Below, one piece after another: positions 24,565 to 35,380 of a DNA stretch of 64,000 bases. The notes below the pieces were generated by a model. That model worked only from the letters and a program-made list of their open reading frames with translations. It ran no database searches and was not told the DNA's origin. The stretch covers positions 18,232,802 through 18,296,801 of the forward strand of contig NC_063258.1 in assembly GCF_019578655.1 (NCBI RefSeq), read 5' to 3'. Every line of letters begins with the position of its first letter. The stretch's first letter is position 1. The translations under genes were made by a program, and so were the position numbers. The DNA is from Ricinus communis (lineage: Eukaryota > Streptophyta > Magnoliopsida > Malpighiales > Euphorbiaceae).

Positions 24565-25555
24565 CGTATAAATAGAAATGATAAAGATTTCCACGCGATA
24601 GAAAATCTAATACCCACTCGAAATTTGATATATTATTTTTATAGCGATGGGTAAAAATGAGAGTGCATCATTTTAATTTAATTCTTTTATAATTTATAAT
24701 ATTATTTAGTTAGTAATTTATATTTGTATAAATATTTTTTTAAAAATGTATATGATTAACAAATTAATATAACAAAAGTATGTTGTTAGATTATGTAAAT
24801 TTATGAATTTTTTAACATTAACAAAATTAGTAAAAAGACACATTGGATCTCCATTTACATTTTTTTTTTAAGAAATTATTTATCCTGCCTTATTCCACTC
24901 TAATATTTTATGAGGCGGAGATAGAAATCTAAAAACTCCGATACATTGAAGCAAATAATTAGAAAATGACAAACTCAATAGATTTTATGAGAATCCTTCA
25001 TGGGGACCTTAGTTTTCATGTTATAGGCTTATAGCTATAGTCTCCTTTATTTGATGCATGTACTCACTTATTATTGTTATCCTCTTTTCCTTTTTTTTTT
25101 TTTTTTTTCTTTTTTACACTCGATCCGGTCGATGATATATCAACGGCCATGTTTGGATATTTTCTTTTCTTTTTTCTCTTTTATTTAGTAAAATATAATT
25201 TCTTAGATTTATTTACTTTTTAAATTCTTTTGAATTTTAATCAAATATAATGATCCCTTTTATAGAATTTATGAAGTATTTAATTATTTTATGAAGTTAA
25301 TTGGTGATATTTATATTTTTTATTATATATTTATTTATTAATATTTTTACAATCAAACTCATATAAAAAGAAAATAATTAATTTATAGTATATAATTACC
25401 TACTAAGAGGAGTTCTGAACCGCTATTGAATTATTACTTAATTAAAAGTAAACCTCTTATATCTGTTAATTGTACTTAATTTTAGTTTTAGTATTAATAA
25501 AGTTATACTACTATTCTAGAATATATGAAAGATTTATGTTGCAAAGAAAATGAGC

Positions 25556-26625
25556 AAGTACTATTTACTTTTTGTGATTTAGTCTAATTTATGACTCAAT
25601 TTCTGTATTTTTTTATTATATTAAATTTTTTTTGAATTCTAAAAATACTAACTATTACCTCATTATATGTTAATTGAATGATTAAACTAGTAATTTAATA
25701 TTATAATTTAATCATTGAACTTATTATCAAGTATCAAATTCGTTCAAAATTAATTTTATTATCAAATTATAGTAAAATCTTACTTTTATCACAAATTAAT
25801 TTTAGTGTCTAATTAAAATAATAAAGTTCACTTATTTATATCTTTTATTTTTTTAGTATAATCTAATTCTAAGAAAATTTAAACATATTAAAAATATTTA
25901 TTTTTTATTTAATATTATTAAATTACTATATAGTTTAATTTTAAATTCTCAAATAAAATAAATATTTACATGTTATTATTTTTACTAAACACTAAAATTA
26001 AACTATATTAAAAATAAATATTTTACTCGTATTAATATCATTTGGCAATTAATAAAAGAAATTATTTTTAACATACAAGATTAATATAATCTCTTTATTG
26101 ATAGTGAATTTGTCAACTTGACGTCTAGATTATTTCACTAGATTAGAACATAATTGTTTAATTTAATTTTTATTTTTTATATAATTTAATTATAATATAT
26201 AATAAAAATAACAATAGAATGATATTTTTAACCATAAATATTTATTTTATATTAATAACTAGAATTAAATTATATAATAATTTAATAATATTATTATGAA
26301 TATAAGTAATTTTAAAACATTTAAATTGTATTAAAAATAAAAAAATGAGAGCAAAAGAAATAATATTAAATCTATTATTTTAATTAGACACTAAAACTAA
26401 CTTGTGTTAAAAATAAGATCTTACTCTAATTTGATAATAAAATTAATTTTGGATGAATTTGATATTTAATAATAAATTTTTAAATTTTTAAATTATTAGT
26501 TTAGTCCTTCGACTAGCACAAACGGAGTATTAATTTTATTAAAATTTAAAAGAATTTTAATATAATAGAAAAAAATATAACTAATTTATATATTAGACCA
26601 AACTACATAAATAAATAATATTTAA
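25556..26625 (+). mobile_element. 1.1-kb long-inverted-repeat element, copy 2
   Basis: Shares order and orientation with copy 1: aagtactattta outer end, gattaaactagtaatttaatattataattt, gtatcaaattcgtt, a unique centre with cttgacgtctagattatttcactagatt, then the inverted arm to taataatatttaa. There is no ORF. Outer ends are somewhat more diverged than in copy 1. Confidence 0.6.
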
Positions 26626-29600
26626 TTCAAAAAATTTTTGTTGAAATGAATTATATGGAAGTAAAAGATCTACTGTTATGGGTGCCAATTAAATTCCATC
26701 CTTCGGCTGAACTGTTCAAAATCGAAATCAAATCATAATATTTAAGATTTGTTTAAGATTGCTGTTTGGGGTATTCAAAAGAAACAAGCTTAATATTTTA
26801 GTTTAATGAATTAATTTTTTAATATTTTTTTAAACTATTTTTATTAAATGTGCTTTTAGAAAAGAAGAATATGTATATATATATTTTTCTTCAGAAGTAG
26901 TTTTTATAACTCAAAAAATTTAAAAATATTATTTTTTTAAAACTAATTTTTACTAAACGCGATCTCAAATGTATATTAGAATAAAACACCTTGCAAAAAT
27001 CAATTAAACGAACCAAATCATATTAAATTCTGTAGAAAGACTAAATTTTATAAATGGATTTGATTAAATTAATTTTTATTTTTATTTAAAACACAATCCA
27101 CTCAAAAACAGTATAAATTAAGTTTATTTTTTATTTTAAAAAAATATAAATATTTTATTAATGAGAATTAATAAATACATTTTAATATATTAAGATAAAA
27201 ATAAATATCAAACATCAAGAAATACAAATAAAAAAATCTACTAATAATAATCGTCAATCGTAATGATTGAGCAATAAATTGCAATTTTGCGGGAAAACAC
27301 TTCAATCAATGGCACTAAATCACATCTCGTCTTTATAATAATCGTCGGATTTGATTTTTTTCTTTTCACTATTTTTACGGAGAAAGAACTCAATACCCTT
27401 GTAATACAGAAACATAAAACTCCTATAGAAAGAGTTCAAAATCTCATAACCAAGGACCATAAAACTCCTTTAAAAATATTAATATTTATTTATCAAAACT
27501 AATTAATAATGAAGGAAAAAAGACCATCAATCTAAAAATAATCTTCGGTACGTCAAAAGATAAAACTTTAATGAATAAAAAAAAATGAGAGAAAAAGAAA
27601 AGACACTACTAAATTTTTTCTTTGTTTTTTTTTTTTTATGTTTTTGATATATAGCATAAATTAAATTTATAGAAAAGCACAAACCAAACCATAAATCTCA
27701 TTATAAAAACTTCTCCTAAATACTAAAAAAATTAGGAAAGATATTTAATTATTTATTTATTAGGTCTTTCATGGCAATTCATTGTTGTGGTTCTAATATT
27801 GTAATTATTCTTTTCTAGAATTATAACCTCTCAACTTTATTGATTCACTAAATCATTTTCATAGCAATGAGATAATCATCACCATTCCTACAAAAACCCA
27901 CATGCTTGTCCATAGGACAAAAGGATCAGGAATGGTTTTATTCAATAGGTATATAATAAATGGAAAAGTCAGACTAATATATTAATTATGAAGCACTGTT
28001 GACAAAAGCCAATCTAATTTTTGTATTGCCAAAATAAAAAAAAAAAAAATATAAATTATTTAAATTTATAGAATAATTAATAAAAAAATATGTATATATG
28101 AGTATTTTATATTTTAGTATTAAATAATTGATACATATTTTATTATTTATCAGTTTAGTATATAAATAAAAATATATATCAAATTAAAATTAAAAAAAAT
28201 TAAAAAGAAAAAGAAAAAGAAAATAAGGGGTGTTAAAGACAAATCGTCAAATGTGATACCTAACACCTAACCTGGAGAAGTTTTTGCATGTCGTAACTTA
28301 ATTTATAGCCATCATCTTTTACTTCTTTTTCTTGCCCATCTCATGTCACCTGTGTGCTCCTATCTATCCATTTAATAGTCCCCAACAGTGCCCTTAATTA
28401 TCTCAACATCAAATCATCATCATATACTTTACAAGGTTAAATAAAAGGAGCCAACAAGAAATTCATTTATATCCTTTAATTTATTTATTATTTTACAATA
28501 ATCTCAAAGTCTGTTAGATCGTGTTCTGCCATTTCAATTGAATTATGGTTATTCAATCATTTTAACATTTTAATTTTTATATTATATAATGATATTTAAA
28601 ATTTATTTTTTATAATAATTAAGATTTCTTTTAATACATAGCTTTATTCAATGTGTTTATATATGTAATTGTATATTACTATGTAAAATGAATAAATAAT
28701 CAAAACTGAGATGTTGAAATATGTTTTTCCAGGTTTTGGATAAGAAGGGGGAAGAGAACCCAAAGCTAAACTACAAAGAGCTTTTAAGGAGAGACACTAG
28801 TTTGTGTCCCTGCTGGTTGCATTGTCATAAGTTGCAATTCCATTCCCATGTGCACCGCTCCAGAGAATGCTCATTGCTCAACCACCCAATGCTGCCAGTT
28901 TGCAATGTATATTATTATTAGGGCCTTTTTAAGACCTTGTAATCATTGCTCTTATGAATAGTTAGAAATTGGGTTAATATGGTTCACATCTTCAACTCAC
29001 TAAATCAATGGTGAAAAATCCGTTCATAAATTATTAAAATATAAAAAACTAAAATTTATCATATTATCAATTATTAATTAAAGTGAACTATTATGCTTTA
29101 CAGTTAGGGGTTGAAGTCTTTAGTTCGAGAAATTTTTTTTTCTTTTTTTTTGGAGGTGATTTATTTTTTATTTTATAAAATAATTATTACTTTTCTTTTA
29201 ATCTAACATACTTACTAACGTACTAATCATATTTATGATTAATAGATTTAGTGTCTATTCTATTCTATGTTGACATAAATTTATCTAATCCACAGCCCTA
29301 AAGAGATATTTTATTTTAATTCATTCTTAGATTAAGAAATATAAATAATATTATTAACTTTCATCATTATTTATTTACTCTTATTAAACCTTTTATAATA
29401 GTTGCAAATTTAAAAATATAAAATATAAAATATAAAAAGTAATGTGATAATATCTATATTAAGTACTGAAGGATATTTTTAATAACTATTTGCTACATTA
29501 ATAACTAAAAAGGAAAATAGTGAGACGAATTAAAAAAAGAAATATATTTTTATAGATGGAGGGATTAACAATAAGAAGTGAATTAAACTCATATTATGAT

Positions 29601-29669
29601 TTGAATTCACATACACTAGGAGCCCTCCAATTTTGGCAAACAATATGTACCAACAAAACTATTAGTGAA

Positions 29670-29757
29670 GAGAAAATATTTTAAATATGATATGAGTGAT
29701 TTATAAATTAGTAAAAAGAGAAAATATTTTAAATATGATTTGAGTGATTTATAAATT
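29670..29757. repeat. 48-bp tandem duplication
   Basis: The block gagaaaatattttaaatat... through gagtgatttataaatt occurs twice in direct succession with one substitution seen, which suggests a recent duplication. Confidence 0.8.
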
Positions 29758-29992
29758 GTGGAGGTGTATATTTGTATGCCATTCTAGACCCAAAAGTAGA
29801 GTAGAGTTACAAAAGAAAGACCCACATGGCCAACCAAACCACATGCAAATAAGCTTATCTGTGGATCATCAGATAATGCTACTTACATTATTTAATTATC
29901 ATTAGTTAAAAATATCATATTATATAATATCAGACATTAAGAAAAATTGGAGACCTAATATTATCCATTACAGTTTTCACTTCCCTCCAAGC

Positions 29993-30028
29993 TTCCAATT
30001 CCAATTCCAATTCCAATTCCATTTCCAT
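29993..30028. repeat. TTCCAA hexamer microsatellite
   Basis: Six hexamers, four TTCCAA and two TTCCAT, lie about 170 bp downstream of the AAA-ATPase stop codon, probably in or near its 3' untranslated region. Confidence 0.85.
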
Positions 30029-30193
30029 CCCCCACCACCAGCTACTAGCCCACCAACAAAATTTTCAAGATTTTAATACTCCCAATAACCATTCTAACTA
30101 TTTTCTTTTCAATCTTTATCTTTCTCCATCACAAAAGATTTAATAAGAAAAAAAAAATTGAAAAAGAAAAAAGCTAAGCCTTCATTTTCTATA

Positions 30194-31741
30194 TCATTTA
30201 ATCTTCTCATCATCATGATCTTCTCCTTTCTTGCAATTCTCCTCTTCACATTCACAACCTTCTTTAGGACTCTCTAGGGCTCTTTTCTCTTGCTCTTCCT
30301 CTTCAACAATATCATTCAAGTTCTTTTCTCTTAAACCTCCATTCTTCAAATTCCTCTCTGCCCTTTCTTTCAGTGCTCCAAGTAACTCCCTTAAAGCCCT
30401 GTTCTTGTTTCTCCTATGCTTGATCAAGACCTCACTAACATCAGCTGGTGTCATCTCTGCCTCATTGATAACCTGCTCTAGTTCTTCCAAAATTCCATCT
30501 TCCAAGTCACCTTCTTTTTCATGATCATATCCCAAGTAGTTCTTTAACAAAATCTTCAATGCTGGGAATGAACAGTAACTCATGAAAATATGCATGTCCA
30601 TTCTGCCACTCCTTAACAATGCAGGATCAAGCTTCTCAATGTGATTAGTTGTGAACACAAAAATCCTTTCACTTCCACAACATGACCACAACCCATCAGT
30701 AAAATTCAATAACCCGGATAGAGTTATTGAATTTCCACCATCTTCACCACTAGCACCACCAGACCCAGATCTCATTTCTTGATCATAGTAACTCCTGGCC
30801 ATTGAATTAGTATTACTCTTCTTTCTATTGCTCAAATTAATAGAACAATCAATATCCTCAATAACAATAATAGACTTTGAAGTTGTCTTCATTAAAAGTT
30901 TCCTAAGTTCTGAATTAGTGTGTACCTCAGTTAATTCAAGATCATAAATATCATAACCAAGATAATTTGCCATAGCAGCAATCATACTAGACTTGCCAGT
31001 ACCAGGAGGACCATAAAGCAAGTAACCTCTTTTCCAGGCCCTTCCAGTCTTCTGATAAAAAGACTGCCCATTTGCAAAATCTTTCAAATCTTGCAAAATT
31101 TCTTGCTTCTTGACTGGGTCCATGGCCAAAGTATCAAAAGTACTTGGATGCTTAAAAGGGACTGATTCCCATGGATGCCCTCTTGAATCCAAAGACCCAC
31201 CTCTGGAATTCGTATACAAAAGCCTATCTTGATTTCTCCTTCGAATATCATTAGCTCTATCCATAATGTAATCAAGATAAGAATCAAGAACCAAAGACTT
31301 GTCCTTTTTCTTGATTCGAAGAGTGAAACCTCTCTTTTCCTCCGGTAATGGCCGCCAAGAAAACGTCTGAGACTGTCTCTGAGTGACCACATGCTCCCAA
31401 TGGACGGTCGCGCCATTAAAAGTGTCAAAGATGGAGTCATTGTTAGTTAAGCCAAAAGTAATGGCGCTAGAGTTGAGAGCACGAGTGAGGCTTAACCGGC
31501 TACCGGAGATTGACACGGAGGAGCTCAGATAAAGCTGGACAGCATTGTAAAGCTCGTTGGTGTTAACGCCGTCAATTTCGGTTATGTCGAAGTAGCAGTA
31601 AGCAGAGAAAGAGTTAAAGATCCAGTTAAAGAGTTTGAGAGAAGCGAAACGGAGTTCTGGTGGGAAAATAACCTGTAGAAGAGTTTGACAGAAGGCTAAT
31701 ACACCGAGAAGTGAGGCTAAAGATGTCCAATATTCCTTCAT
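30194..31741 (-). CDS. AAA-ATPase, BCS1-like plant clade (At5g57480/At4g25835-like)
   Basis: Complete intronless ORF of 515 residues, the only intact cellular gene seen here. Residues about 7-26 form a hydrophobic N-terminal anchor. About 24-125 match the plant AAA-associated N-terminal domain, including the DITEIDGVNTNELYNAVQ block. The AAA core runs from about 190 to 400 with Walker A GPPGTGKS at 244-251, Walker B IIVIEDID at 291-298, sensor-1 region FVFTTNH at 361-367, and arginines 377 and 380 in DPALLRSGRMD. A Ser/Gly-rich insert (about 305-337) separates Walker B from sensor 1. The lid follows, then a highly charged acidic tail. All catalytic residues are present, so it should hydrolyse ATP as a ring-forming, membrane-anchored remodelling enzyme; the substrate cannot be told from sequence. 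Family members are linked to stress responses and to the ER or mitochondrial membrane (family knowledge). The start is supported by MKEYWTSLASLLGV, conserved in the clade, and by an upstream leader and TATA box. The Cys-bearing tail GCECEEENC at 495-503 is unusual. Confidence 0.95.
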   Translation of the reverse strand: MKEYWTSLASLLGVLAFCQTLLQVIFPPELRFASLKLFNWIFNSFSAYCYFDITEIDGVNTNELYNAVQLYLSSSVSISGSRLSLTRALNSSAITFGLTNNDSIFDTFNGATVHWEHVVTQRQSQTFSWRPLPEEKRGFTLRIKKKDKSLVLDSYLDYIMDRANDIRRRNQDRLLYTNSRGGSLDSRGHPWESVPFKHPSTFDTLAMDPVKKQEILQDLKDFANGQSFYQKTGRAWKRGYLLYGPPGTGKSSMIAAMANYLGYDIYDLELTEVHTNSELRKLLMKTTSKSIIVIEDIDCSINLSNRKKSNTNSMARSYYDQEMRSGSGGASGEDGGNSITLSGLLNFTDGLWSCCGSERIFVFTTNHIEKLDPALLRSGRMDMHIFMSYCSFPALKILLKNYLGYDHEKEGDLEDGILEELEQVINEAEMTPADVSEVLIKHRRNKNRALRELLGALKERAERNLKNGGLREKNLNDIVEEEEQEKRALESPKEGCECEEENCKKGEDHDDEKIK

Positions 31742-31875
31742 TTGGGTAATATTCAGAGGGGTGGTGATGGTGGAAATGGTGTAAAAATGGCAGTTTGGGT
31801 AATGGGTAAGTAATGATCTTGAGAGAGAAAGGGAGAGAAGAGGGAAAAGAGCTGGGTTTTCTTTTTTTCTTTTGT
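31742..31875 (-). promoter_or_regulatory. pyrimidine-rich 5' leader of the AAA-ATPase gene
   Basis: On the transcribed strand this is rich in CT runs (tctctccctttctctctc near 31826-31845) and C-rich codon-free sequence, as in many plant 5' untranslated regions. The start codon context is tacccaaATGAAGG. Extent is inferred from the TATA position. Confidence 0.5.
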
Positions 31876-31900
31876 TTTGGCAAAAGGGTGTTTGCTTGCT

Positions 31901-31910
31901 TAATTTATAG
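31901..31910 (-). promoter_or_regulatory. TATA box of the AAA-ATPase gene
   Basis: The minus strand reads CTATAAATTA about 160 bp upstream of the start codon. A transcription start some 30 bp downstream would fall near 31870-31875, giving a leader of about 130 bases. A second TATA-like run (tatatatatatcatataaa) lies near 32040-32060. Confidence 0.6.
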
Positions 31911-32004
31911 ACAAACTAAATGGGTTTTTTGGAATTTTAATGGACCCATATCAGGAGCAAGATTTTAATGGACCCTGTAGAAACTGGGGAAATTTGTGGA
32001 GATA

Positions 32005-32020
32005 GAGAGAGAGAGAGAGA
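32005..32020. repeat. (GA)n microsatellite upstream of the AAA-ATPase gene
   Basis: Eight GA units lie about 100 bp upstream of the TATA box. On the gene strand this is CT, a class of repeat often found near plant promoters. Confidence 0.85.
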
Positions 32021-32220
32021 AAGAGAATAATTTTTTCTTTATATGATATATATATATAAAAGGAAATGAAAAAGCACAAGAAGGAAAAAAGAAAGTTATT
32101 TGGGGAAAAAGATAGATAGAGAGAAAGGGATATAAGTACAAGGAAAACAGCAAAGGCAAGAGGAAACAACAAAAAGAGTTTTTGGATTTTTGAGTTGGAG
32201 AAGATCAGAAATGGGGCCAA

Positions 32221-33319
32221 AGGGGGTTTTATTGGTAATCTTTTTATTCTTTTTTTTTTTTTTCTGTACCCTATTATGGAGAGTTTGAATCTGATTACTA
32301 TAAGGTCTTTCTTTTAAATTTACATTTATATTTAATTTATTATTATTATTTTTATTTTTAATATATTACTTCAGCTTGTTGGATGAAACACTTACTTTAA
32401 AATATTTTATAGTTGTAATAATACATTATTTTAGACTTTATAATAATTTTATATTTATAACTTATTCAACAGTTAAAATAAAATAATATAATATATTATT
32501 GAAAATTGAAAAGAAAACAGAAAAATCCTCTTAGCAATGAATGTAGTTAAATGTTTAAAACATAAAAAGAGGAGGATTTAATTTCCTGCTGAACGCCACA
32601 GATCCTCTTAGCAAAACAGCACAGAATTTAACCACTTGAGTGACAATAAAATCAAGATTAAAAAATAAAAAGATAAAAGATAATGGCAATTAGAAGATTC
32701 AAAATTTTCATTTATCGATGCAGATTTGTACAGTGATTTGGCAGTGATTAAAATCCAGTGATTTCGCAGTGATTAAATCCAAAAAGCCACTGGGAAATTC
32801 TATTTATTAGCCCTCTAAATTTATATTTTGTTAGAGCATCCTCGTTGGAAATTTTTTATTCTAAAAAGCAACATTTTTATAATATTTATATTTTAAAAAT
32901 ATTTATATATTTTAAAATTATTTGATTATAAAAATAAAATATTTTATTAAAATTTAATACACTTTTTATATTTTATATTTTATTTATAATATTAATAGTT
33001 TTAATTTTTTAGTTTTTATTAATAAAAAATAAAAATTATAAATATCAATTAATCAAGTGTATAAAATTTATAATATATTTATTAAATATAATGTAAAGAA
33101 TATAATTTGAAAAATTAAATCAACCCTCTACTTTATATTTAAAAATTGAAGACTATATTGAAATATTATTTTATAATATGACTCTTTAAAATAAAGAGTT
33201 GACATATATAAAGAGTGTATTGGAAATAATACCTTCAATGATACTTTTTATATGTCTCTTTATTAAATTATAAATAATTAATTTCTATTTTATTTTGTCT
33301 TGAAATGTGTTGCATTCCA
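32221..33319. other. AT-rich intergenic DNA between the AAA-ATPase and the second gypsy element
   Basis: No gene. A motif gagcatcctcgttggaaat near 32835 and cattggaaat-like sequence near 33215 could be ends of a small MITE, but the arms between them do not pair convincingly. Confidence 0.5.
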
Positions 33320-33325
33320 ACTATA

Positions 33326-33733
33326 CTATCCGACAGGAAATATGAGCTTATTAACCTGCACCAAAACATCTTCAACAACTCCAAGGGGATGAATATAAGA
33401 GTGATCAGCTAATTGAATCATTACACCAGTCTTTTGCAAGTTATTTAGTTTCAATTCTTGATAGATAGAAAATGGCATGACATTAATGGAAGCTCCTAAA
33501 TCTAACATGGCATGCTCAATTTTCGTATTACCAATAACACAAGGTAATGAAAACATACCTGGATCCTTGCATTTTTCGGGCATATTCTTTTGCAAGATGG
33601 CTGACACATTCTTACTTACCACCACTTTCTCCTTTTCCTTCATCCTTCTTTTGTTTGTGCACAATTCCTTCAAGAACTTTGCATATTTAGAAATTTGCTT
33701 GATAGCATCCAACAACGGGATATTTATCTCCAC
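33326..33733 (-). pseudogene. gypsy aspartic protease, C-terminally truncated
   Basis: Linker block IPLLDAIKQISKYAKFLKEL, then the retropepsin-like start LPCVIGNTKIEHAMLDLGAS with the DLGA catalytic motif. The frame ends at FPVG where the element breaks off, so the C-terminal lobe is missing. Confidence 0.75.
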
Positions 33734-33786
33734 CTTCCTAAATGTATCCAGGATCTCATTTTCTTGCTCATCTTCTTTTGGCTTAG

Positions 33787-34050
33787 CTAATCTGCTAGGA
33801 AAAGGAGGTAATGGAGTGTGAGATGAAAGAGATAGAGGAGGATCAATTTTATCCCACGTGATGCTATAGAGGAAGCTTCTTCTTCCTTTTTCTTGCTCGG
33901 TTCACTTTTCTTAAGTGCAATCGACCCTGAAGGAATCTCCTTTCCACTTCTTAAAAAAATTGTACTGACATTCTCCTTTGGATTTATCTCTGGTTGTGAA
34001 GGTAGTTTTCTAGAATTTTGAGTCTCTAATTTACTAACCGATGTAGCCAA
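33787..34050 (-). pseudogene. gypsy gag-protease linker fragment
   Basis: Contains SVSKLETQ followed later by STIFLRSGKE, the usual LETQIGQ...ITLRSGK linker of Athila/Tat polyproteins, in a frame separated from gag and protease by shifts. A lysine/glutamate-rich stretch follows. Confidence 0.6.
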
Positions 34051-34248
34051 TTAAGTAATTTGATTGCCTAAATTCTGAATGCTTGACCTAGTTTCCTGTT
34101 GAAATTGAAGAGCATTATTAGCAAGATTTTTAACAATATCTTCCAAGGACATACTTGAATTTGAAGCTTGAGGTGGTCTATTGAAATTCTAGGAAGGATA
34201 CTTTTATTGTCCTCCTTGGTTTCCATAGCTCAAATTCGGGTGATCTCT

Positions 34249-34443
34249 CTATCCAGGATTATAATAATTGGAAAATGGGTCATACTTTCTTTGAGGTTGA
34301 CCAGTAAATCCGCCTAGAGCATTAGCTTTTTGCATGGAGTCTTGTTGCAATGTTGGACATATATTGGTGGGATGTCCTTGCAACGAACATATTCCACAGA
34401 CTTTTGCCATTTGCAATTGCCCTACAGCCATTTGACGAACCAA
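34249..34443 (-). pseudogene. gypsy gag zinc-knuckle segment
   Basis: CGICSLQGHPTNIC fits the CX2CX4HX4C nucleocapsid knuckle. It follows the main gag ORF after a frameshift at about 34445-34495. Confidence 0.7.
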
Positions 34444-34448
34444 AGCAG

Positions 34449-35327
34449 TTAAATCAGAAATTTGATTTTCAAGTTTCTTTTATTGCTTACCTCATTAACT
34501 CGCCTAATAGCTCCATCAGCTCTTGTACCAAATTGCTGAGAATTTTCAGCCATGTTTGAAATCAATTGCTCGGCTTCTTCAAGTGTCTTGTCTACCAAAG
34601 CTCCACCACTTGCTGCATCAATCATACTCCTATCCATTGGCAATAATCCTTCATAGAAGTATTGGATTAAGAGTTGCTGAGAAATTTGATGATGGGGGTA
34701 GCTAGCACACATTTGCTTGAACCTTTCCCAATACTCATACAATGTTTCTCCAGTGAACTGTGTTATGCCACAAATTTCTTTTCTGATGTTGGCAACTCTT
34801 GTTGCAGGGAAGAACTTATCTAAGAACAATCTTTTTATCTCATTCCATGTTGTTATTGAACCGGAGGGTAGATAATAGAGCCAATCTTTTGCTTTATCCT
34901 TCAAAGAAAAGGGAAAAGCTCTAAGAATTATTTGCTCTTCGGTCACACCATGTGGCTTCATTCCAGAGCATATAATATGGAATTCTTTCAAGTGTTTATG
35001 AGGATCTTCACCTGCACATCCATGAAAAGAAGGGAGTAAGTGAATTAAGCCAGATCTTAATTCAAAATCAACTGCAATATTGGGAAATGTAATGCATAAA
35101 GGTTGTTGATTTAAATCCGGTGCAGCTAGCTCTTTGAGAGTTCTGTTCGCCATATTTTCTGTAACTTCTTGAAAAATAGATGTGTTACCAATAGCCAAAT
35201 CTATTTCCAACTCCTTTATAAGACAACTTTTCCTTTGTCTAGTCTCCTTTCTTAATCGACGCGCTGTCTTCTCAATTTCAGGATTAAACTGCAAATTAAT
35301 ATCTTGAGAAGAACGAGTCATAAACAA
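34449..35327 (-). CDS. gypsy gag ORF (292 aa, C-terminus shifted)
   Basis: Long open gag segment starting about 30 bp inside the PBS. The retrotransposon gag domain spans about residues 110-230, with FPFSLKDKAKDWLYYLPSGS followed by ITTWNEIKRLFLDKFFP, and ETLYEYWERFKQMCASYPHH. This is the particle-forming protein. The ATG is a plausible true start because it lies shortly after the PBS. The final residues (after NEVSNK) are out of frame with the knuckle downstream, so the mature protein would lack its nucleocapsid part. Confidence 0.7.
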   Translation of the reverse strand: MFMTRSSQDINLQFNPEIEKTARRLRKETRQRKSCLIKELEIDLAIGNTSIFQEVTENMANRTLKELAAPDLNQQPLCITFPNIAVDFELRSGLIHLLPSFHGCAGEDPHKHLKEFHIICSGMKPHGVTEEQIILRAFPFSLKDKAKDWLYYLPSGSITTWNEIKRLFLDKFFPATRVANIRKEICGITQFTGETLYEYWERFKQMCASYPHHQISQQLLIQYFYEGLLPMDRSMIDAASGGALVDKTLEEAEQLISNMAENSQQFGTRADGAIRRVNEVSNKRNLKIKFLI

Positions 35328-35358
35328 ATAAATTAATCAATGAGAAACTAAAATAGGT

Positions 35359-35376
35359 TCCCCGGCAACGGCGCCA
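35359..35376 (-). other. primer binding site, tRNA-Asp type
   Basis: The minus strand reads TGGCGCCGTTGCCGGGGA, the standard PBS of Athila/Tat elements, four bases from the LTR edge. Confidence 0.85.
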
Positions 35377-35380
35377 AATT

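Larger units (their letters stand above)
23111..25555. other. AT-rich intergenic DNA
   Basis: Contains the small RNase-H-like scrap at 23882 and a (TA)n tract at 24528-24562. A 153-codon ORF at 24193-24654 runs through that tract and shows no domain, so it is not called. A T20+ tract lies near 25090-25110. Confidence 0.5.
26626..30193. other. AT-rich intergenic DNA 3' of the AAA-ATPase gene
   Basis: No supported gene. A 66-codon ORF at 28721-28921 follows a tttttccag acceptor-like site and is less AT-rich than its surroundings, so it could be an exon remnant, but no domain is recognised. Small tandem repeats lie at 29670-29757 and 29993-30028. No canonical AATAAA signal is evident on the minus strand in the 200 bp after the ATPase stop. 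Confidence 0.5.

Noticed and set aside
24193..24654. 153-codon plus-strand ORF
   Set aside because: Runs through a (TA)n microsatellite giving a YIYIYI tract; no domain recognised.
29670..30028. Short repeats considered as a CRISPR-like array
   Set aside because: Only a 48-bp tandem duplication and a hexamer microsatellite, without unique spacers, in a plant nuclear context.
30231..30524. 97-codon Ser-rich ORF opposite the AAA-ATPase
   Set aside because: Antisense shadow of the acidic, charged C-terminal coding sequence.
31951..32220. Minus-strand ORFs with hydrophobic Phe/Leu/Ser-rich sequence upstream of the ATPase
   Set aside because: Pyrimidine-rich promoter DNA translated by chance; no domain and placed upstream of the TATA box.
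32829..33245. Candidate MITE with gagcatcctcgttggaaa end
   Set aside because: Only the outermost bases look similar in inverse; the arms do not pair and no target duplication was found.
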